Part shown: piece by piece, positions 1-4,500 of the stretch
Layout: each line of letters opens with the position of its first letter
Numbering within the stretch: the stretch's first letter is position 1
From: Clostridiales bacterium
GTDB taxonomy: Bacteria > Bacillota_A > Clostridia > Oscillospirales > Oscillospiraceae
Length of the DNA stretch: 5,564 bases
Assembly: GCA_019417795.1 (NCBI GenBank)
Contig: DXUR01000209.1
Location: forward strand, 1 to 5,564
Direction: 5' to 3'
Translations under genes and position numbers: made by a program
Notes under the pieces: generated by a model
What the model saw: the letters and a program-made list of their open reading frames with translations, nothing else
What the model was told of the DNA's origin: nothing
The model's database searches: none

Positions 1-1
1 T

Positions 2-127
2 ACCACTATATTCACAACTAAAGCGCATGCAGAGATCGAGCTGTCTGCGCCCGAGAACGCTCAAATGGGTGCAGCGGCGCAAGCTTACAGTGCGTTTTCC
101 CCTGTAAACTCCATAATTTATATTTGA
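2..127 (+). CDS. Possible 3' end of an upstream gene (partial, unrecognised)
   Basis: The frame starting at base 2 is open from the window edge to a TGA at 125-127 and gives about 41 residues, including the plausible stretch AEIELSAPENAQMGAAAQAY. The residue mix (Ala, Glu, Gln, few Arg or Cys) looks more like protein than the competing minus-strand frame, which is also open. No family can be recognised from so short a tail. The stop lies 14 bases before the promoter -35 box, consistent with a gene ending just upstream of a new transcription unit. It could equally be a chance open frame. Confidence 0.3.
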   Translation, partial: TTIFTTKAHAEIELSAPENAQMGAAAQAYSAFSPVNSIIYI

Positions 128-141
128 AATCATAATTTTCC

Positions 142-170
142 TTGCCTTTGCCGGAAGATTGTGCTATATT
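142..170 (+). promoter_or_regulatory. Sigma-A type promoter, extended -10
   Basis: A -35 box TTGCCT (142-147) and a -10 box TATATT (165-170) are separated by exactly 17 bases. The -10 is preceded by TG one base upstream (TGCTATATT), an extended -10 element. The preceding 110-140 stretch is AT-rich, as an UP-like region would be. Transcription would start near 176-178, directly at the foot of the hairpin at 182-213, and give a leader of roughly 70 bases before the riboswitch. Placement ahead of an aptamer and terminator supports the call. No start site has been mapped. Confidence 0.6.
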
Positions 171-181
171 TTGCTGCGAGT

Positions 182-213
182 AAAGGAAGCGATGAGATCG
201 TTTCGCTTCCTTT
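182..213 (+). other. Strong 11-bp stem-loop at the 5' end of the leader
   Basis: Bases 182-192 (AAAGGAAGCGA) and 203-213 (TCGCTTCCTTT) are perfect reverse complements, closing a 10-base loop. If transcription starts near 177, this hairpin sits at the extreme 5' end of the RNA, where such structures commonly protect mRNA from decay. Only three T residues end the 3' arm and the next base is G, so it is a poor intrinsic terminator. It might still be a remnant terminator of the upstream gene. Confidence 0.55.
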
Positions 214-219
214 GCATAT

Positions 220-237
220 ACGGAATATAGATTCCGT
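220..237 (+). other. Small 6-bp stem-loop between leader hairpin and riboswitch
   Basis: ACGGAA (220-225) pairs with TTCCGT (232-237) around a six-base loop. It lies in the spacer between the long hairpin and the aptamer. It has no T-tract. Its role is unknown and it may only insulate the aptamer from upstream pairing. Confidence 0.4.
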
Positions 238-249
238 TCTCAAAATCTC

Positions 250-345
250 ATATTTTGGCAAAACCGCCGAAAGGCGGCGACGCAAAGCCAGATGGGTCTA
301 ACGCCTCTCCGAATGGAGAATACGCTATGACAGCCGGTTGCACCC
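250..345 (+). promoter_or_regulatory. Cyclic-di-GMP-I (GEMM-I) riboswitch aptamer
   Basis: The segment carries the hallmarks of the class I c-di-GMP riboswitch. First, GGCAAAACC is followed by a 5-bp stem (CCGCC 264-268 with GGCGG 273-277) capped by a GAAA tetraloop (269-272). Next comes the family signature GACGCAAAGCC (279-289), whose GCC (287-289) can pair with GGC (257-259). Then GGGTCTAA (294-301) leads into a second hairpin (TCTCC 306-310 with GGAGA 315-319). The 3' conserved part CTATGACAGCCGGTTGC (325-341) corresponds to the GGUAG-GCCGGGUUACC element of the family. The GAAA loop normally docks into a receptor in the second hairpin. The aptamer senses c-di-GMP in the cytoplasm. It lies 25 bases before an intrinsic terminator, so the likely output is transcription control of the downstream genes. 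Outer boundaries are approximate. Confidence 0.88.
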
Positions 346-369
346 TTACTGATGTATTCGCTTGTCACT

Positions 370-403
370 GCTCCGTCCGGCTTTGCTGGAACGGAGCTTT
401 TTT
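370..403 (+). terminator. Intrinsic terminator, expression platform of the riboswitch
   Basis: GCTCCGT (370-376) pairs with ACGGAGC (391-397), and the stem continues with CCGG (377-380) against CTGG (386-389) with one G-T pair and A390 bulged. The stem is followed by six T residues (398-403). Two alternative pairings could prevent it forming: AGCCGG of the aptamer 3' strand (332-337) is the perfect complement of CCGGCT (377-382), and GAATAC (318-323) of GTATTC (354-359). This suggests that aptamer folding and terminator folding are coupled. The simplest reading is that c-di-GMP binding frees the terminator and switches the operon off, but the direction is not proven by sequence. Confidence 0.8.
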
Positions 404-407
404 CGTG
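393..407 (+). promoter_or_regulatory. Candidate RBS and GTG start embedded in the terminator
   Basis: GGAG (393-396) lies in the 3' arm of the terminator stem and is followed after 8 bases by GTG (405-407), which is in frame with the zinc-ribbon protein. It is the first credible start after the terminator. If used, the hairpin would both stop transcription and hide the ribosome binding site. No better in-frame start with a Shine-Dalgarno sequence is visible before the first repeat, and the first in-frame ATG after the terminator is at 582, inside that repeat. Confidence 0.4.
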
Positions 408-1508
408 AGGGGGTGGCTGACGATCCGACGAACATTTCGAGCGTTTTGCACCGAACAGGGAAAATCTGAGCTGCTCGCACAGTGGGACGGCGAAAAGAAC
501 GCACCTCTGACGCCGGACGATGTGACTTTCGGCAGCCACAAAAGAGTCTGGTGGACATGCCCGAACGGCCACTCGTGGCAGGCCATGGTTTACACCCGCA
601 GCGAGGGAACAGGCTGCCCCTACTGCACGGGGCGCAAGGTTACGCCTAAACAGGGCGGCCTGGTGAAGCAGTTTCCACTGCTCGCGGCAGAGTGGGACGT
701 CGAGAAGAACACGCCTCTGACGCCGCAGGATGTCACGACCGGTAGCCACAAGCTCATCTGGTGGAGATGCCCGAAAGGGCATTCCTACCGTTCCGCCGTC
801 AAGACGCGGGTGCAGGGCAGCGGTTGTCCCTACTGTGCGGGAAAGAACGTCCTGCCAGAGGAAACCTCCCTTGCGGCTGAGTATCCGTCGATCGCGAAAG
901 AATGGGATGCGGCAAAAAACGTGCCTCTTTTGCCTACGCAGGTGATCTCCGGCACAAGGCGCAAAGTCTGGTGGCGCTGCCCAAAAGGCCATTCATGGCG
1001 CGCGGCGGTGTATTCGAGGACCACCCTCGGCACGGGCTGTCCGGTCTGCACCGGCCGGCAGGCGTTGGCCGGTGAAAACGACCTCGCGACGCTGTACCCC
1101 GACATTGCCGCGCAGTGGGACGAGGAGAAAAACGGTGCGCTTCATCCAAACAATGTCACCGCGGGCTCGAACCGCCGCGTGTGGTGGCGATGCGAAAAAG
1201 GCCATTCCTACCGCGCCGTGATCGCGCAGCGCGTGCAGCGCGGCGACGGCTGCCCTTACTGCGCCAACCGAAAGGTGCTGCCGGGGTTCAATGATCTTGC
1301 GACCGCAGCGCCGCTCGTCGCGAAGCAATGGCACGAAACCCTCAACGGTGCGCTGACACCGGAGATGGTCACAGCTGGCAGCCACAAAAAGGCGTGGTGG
1401 CAGTGTTCCTACGGCCACGTCTGGAAAGCTGCGATTTATTCCCGCGCGGGCGTGCAGCAGTGCGGATGTCCCGTCTGCGCCGGAAGAACCAAGCGCAAAA
1501 CCAAGTAA
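405..1508 (+). CDS. Five-repeat zinc-ribbon protein (DUF4379-like)
   Basis: The protein is about 367 residues if it starts at GTG 405. It consists almost wholly of five tandem repeats of the treble-clef/zinc-ribbon type known as DUF4379 (Pfam PF14311). Each repeat reads W-D-x-x-K-N, then L-x-P-x-x-V-x-x-G-(S/T), WW-x-C-x-x-x-H, and GCPxC. The putative zinc ligands are a Cys-x3-His pair and a Cys-x2-Cys pair, for example C52, H56, C71, C74 in repeat 1 and C334, H338, C355, C358 in repeat 5. All five sets are complete. The protein ends shortly after repeat 5 in a basic tail (RTKRKTK), with no nuclease or helicase domain. There is no signal peptide, so it is probably cytoplasmic. Nucleic-acid binding is a reasonable inference for such ribbons, but the function is unknown. 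The frame is also open upstream to TTG 255 through the riboswitch and terminator, but that extension is structured RNA. It is GC-rich and precedes the adhesin by 53 bases, so the two are probably cotranscribed. Confidence 0.82.
   Translation: MRGWLTIRRTFRAFCTEQGKSELLAQWDGEKNAPLTPDDVTFGSHKRVWWTCPNGHSWQAMVYTRSEGTGCPYCTGRKVTPKQGGLVKQFPLLAAEWDVEKNTPLTPQDVTTGSHKLIWWRCPKGHSYRSAVKTRVQGSGCPYCAGKNVLPEETSLAAEYPSIAKEWDAAKNVPLLPTQVISGTRRKVWWRCPKGHSWRAAVYSRTTLGTGCPVCTGRQALAGENDLATLYPDIAAQWDEEKNGALHPNNVTAGSNRRVWWRCEKGHSYRAVIAQRVQRGDGCPYCANRKVLPGFNDLATAAPLVAKQWHETLNGALTPEMVTAGSHKKAWWQCSYGHVWKAAIYSRAGVQQCGCPVCAGRTKRKTK
465..1487 (+). repeat. Five tandem 70-71 residue zinc-ribbon repeats
   Basis: The anchor tryptophan of the WDxEKN-type motif falls at 483, 693, 903, 1116 and 1329, giving periods of 70, 70, 71 and 71 codons. 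Each unit has the order WDxxKN, P-x-x-V-x-x-G, WW-x-C-x3-H, R, GCPxC. Repeat 5 is the most diverged, with WHETLN in place of WDxEKN and an extra Cys before its GCPVC. The units are similar in protein but differ at many bases, so they are old duplications rather than a recent expansion. Confidence 0.85.
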
Positions 1509-1513
1509 ACCCA

Positions 1514-1529
1514 GCCCGCGGAGGCGGGC
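1514..1529 (+). other. Intercistronic GC hairpin
   Basis: GCCCGC (1514-1519) and GGCGGGC (1523-1529) form a 6-bp all-GC stem with a GGAG loop (1520-1523), starting 6 bases after the stop of the zinc-ribbon gene. It is followed by an A-rich, not T-rich, stretch, so it is not a normal intrinsic terminator. It may be an mRNA stability or processing element that lets the adhesin message be maintained separately from the upstream gene. Confidence 0.5.
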
Positions 1530-1548
1530 AAAAGATAAAGAAAACTTT

Positions 1549-1555
1549 AGGAGGT
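1549..1555 (+). promoter_or_regulatory. Strong ribosome binding site of the surface protein
   Basis: AGGAGGT lies 6 bases before ATG 1562, a near-perfect match to the anti-Shine-Dalgarno sequence at good spacing. It decides the start: the overlapping ATG at 1557 would read only Met-Lys before a TGA. Confidence 0.9.
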
Positions 1556-1561
1556 AATGAA

Positions 1562-4500
1562 ATGAAACGGCGATTATTGGCGAGCTTACTAACGCTTGTC
1601 ATGATGCTGAGCCTGCTACCTACGGCGGTTTTGGCATTAGATGAGGCACCTACGCAGGGGACTCCGACTGAGGTTTCTCAGGAAGCCCAGAACGGAGATC
1701 AACAGCAACAGAAGACGGAAGCGGAACCGCAGGAGCAGTCGAAAGAAATTTCCTCTGAGGGCGGCGAGCTGACCACGGGCAGCTATGTTCTGAACAAGGA
1801 TGTTGAGCTGCGGGCAGACCTGACCGTCCCAGAAGGTGCTGTTGTCACGCTTGACCTGAACGGCCACACGCTGAAGGGTACCGGCAATGGCAGTGTCATT
1901 GTGGTAAACAGTAAGGGTGAGCTGACTGTGAAGGACAGCAGCAACAACAGCGGTAAGATCACCGGCGGCAATGCTTTAAAAGAAAATACATCTATTAATA
2001 GTAATACTTATAATGGTGGAGCTATTTATGTGGGTGAAGAAGCCAAATTGACCATGACTGGCGGTACCATTACAGAAAACAAAGCGTTTAATGGCGGAGG
2101 CATTTATATGGGCAAAGCCGCTGTTGTTGTGATCACTGGCGGTGAAATTTCCAACAATAAATCTCTCCGTGATGGCGGCGGTGGCGGCGGTGCTATCTAC
2201 GCTTATGGAGAAGGCGGCAGCTTAAATATTGAAGGCTGCAAACTCAAAAACAATACTGCGGTCTATCAGGGTGGCGCTATTTTTACTGACGGGCCGACTT
2301 ATGTGGGCGTAAATACAGAAATATCGGGGAATACAGCGGCCCATGGCGGCGGTATTTGTGCAAACGATTATCTTAAAATTACTGGCGGTGTCATTTCCAA
2401 TAACACCGCAACAGGAGAAACCGGAACAACAGCAGGTAAGCCTATTTACGGTGGCGGTGTTCTTGTAAATGGTGCGACTTTAGATTTAGAAGGTGGTGTC
2501 ATTTCTAATAACAAGGTCGTAATGTCTACAACGCTACCGACAAAGGGTGGCGGCATTTACTGCGATGTAAAGGGTACCATCAATATTCAAGGTAGTCCTG
2601 TTGTAAAGGAAAATACAGCCAATGATCAGGCGCAGAATATCTATTTGGAAAGCAACAGAGTTCTTAATTTGTCCGGCAATGTGGGGACTGATGCTGAACT
2701 GAATGTTACATTAAGTTCTGAAATTGGCCGCGTTACAAATGTAACAAATTATTCTCTTGCAAACGGAGTAATCAAGCCGGATGATCAGAACCTTGTGGTT
2801 ACGGTCAGAGATAGTGATGTGTATCTGACAAAGAATGTCGATGAAAATGAAGCAATTTGCTCGATTCAAGTTGAAAATAAAACGGTTTATTTTGATACTT
2901 TAGACGCAGCAATGGCTTCGCTTCCTTCTGATGATAATAAAGTGACCTTGCTGAAGAACTGTGAGTTGACCTCTACAATTGTTGTCCCCGAAACAGAAGT
3001 AGTTCTTACCAGTAACGGCCCTATTACAATTGAGTGGCCAAATGCCACAAATTATTTGTTCTATATTCCCGCAAATGCTAAGTTAACAGTTGAGGGCAAT
3101 ATTACTATTCAGGGGAACTATGCCGAGCAGTCAGCGAATTCTAAGAATGAATACTTGCGTGCATTTGAAGTTCTTGGAATACTGAATATCGGCAAAAAAG
3201 ATGGGAACACCGTGGATTCTCCCGTAGTAAAAGATTTCAATACCATATGTGTTGGATCTGACAACAAGCTGAAAGCTACATATAGCTACGGAGCAATTGA
3301 GGTTAGTAATGGTGGTACGTTAAATTTTTATAGTGGAACCCTGAAGAATAACGCTGCGAATATTGGTGGCGCGATATACGCAACAGGCCAAAATTCGGTT
3401 GTAAATCTTTATGGCGGAGAGATCACCGAAAATAAAGCGTACAGAGGCGGTGGTGTTGCTGCTAAGGGAGGCGCAACTGTAAATCTTGCCGGTACAACAA
3501 TTAGTAAAAATACAGCGACTTCAATTATTGGCGATACAACAACGCATAGGGTGGACAATGCTGGAGGCGGCTTGTATATTGCTGGTGCCAACTTAAATAT
3601 TACTGCAGGTGAGATCAAAGAGAATGTAGCAGATAATAGCTACGGTGGAGGTCTATTTGCTGAAGGACAAAGCACCTATGCAAAGATGTCTGGCGGAAAA
3701 ATTGTTGGCAATGTAGCTACTGCAACTACTGGCGAGTCCAGTGTTTATATCGGCCGAGGTGGTGGAGTTAATATTGCTTCTGGTGCGGAATTTACATTGT
3801 CTGATGGTGAAATAAGTAACAATGAAATCCGTGATACGGTTGAAAACAGCAAAAATATTGCTACTGCCGGTGCTGGCGTGATTGTAGAAGGTACGTTCAA
3901 TATGACAGGCGGGACTGTCAGCGGAAATAAGAATGCACATTACGGTGCTGGTTTATATATTACCGTTAAAGGAACTGCAAACCTGACTGGTGGCACTATT
4001 ACTGGTAACGAAGCAAAAACGGCTGGTGGTGGCGTTTATCTCGCGAATAGTGTCGCACACGGAGAAAGGCTGACAGTTGCAAATACACCTGTTATTAGTG
4101 ATAATACGGTTAATGGTGCAGCAAATAATCTTTTTATAGTTTCTGGTAAGACTGTCGAGTTAACCGGCGAGATGAGCAACGGCGCAGCCATCGGCGTGAC
4201 CACACAGGCTAACCCCGCAAACGACAATCCTATTCAGATCACTACCGCGGAAACCGGCACCGACTATTACAAGGATGCCGCCAGTTACTTCATCCCCGAT
4301 GCGGCCAAAGTGATCGCACAGGCGAATGAAAGCGGCAACTATGTGGAACTGGCCTATACAGCGGATACCTACCACAAGGTAACGCTGGATTTGTCTCACG
4401 CCAGCGTTTCTATCGGCAGCCCCACCACGATGGTCAAAGGCGGTGAGTCTTGCACGATCGGCATTAAGGCCGACGAGGGCTACACACTTCCGGTTGAAGC

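Noticed and set aside
1..133. Minus-strand open frame starting at ATG 133 and running off the window
   Set aside because: It has a weak AAGGA before the ATG, but the translation is rich in Arg, Cys and Leu and looks non-coding. The plus-strand frame is a slightly better candidate and is itself only weakly supported.
255..404. N-terminal extension of the zinc-ribbon protein from TTG 255 or ATG 327
   Set aside because: This stretch is the c-di-GMP aptamer and terminator. The translated residues resemble no part of the repeat family, and neither start has a proper ribosome binding site outside the structured RNA.
240..992. Minus-strand open frame of 250 codons over the zinc-ribbon gene
   Set aside because: It is a shadow of the repeated GC-rich plus-strand gene: its sequence repeats with the same period, is rich in Arg/Cys/Pro without a recognisable fold, and its end overlaps the riboswitch. 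The minus-strand frame at 993-1418 is rejected for the same reason.
1514..1529. Intrinsic terminator after the zinc-ribbon gene
   Set aside because: The stem is followed by AAAAGATAAAG, with no T-tract.
1557..1565. Alternative ATG 1557 for the surface protein
   Set aside because: It reads ATG AAA TGA and stops at once.
2015..4138. CRISPR or DNA-level tandem repeat array
   Set aside because: The periodicity is in the protein motif only; the bases of the units differ strongly, and there are no identical repeats with spacers.
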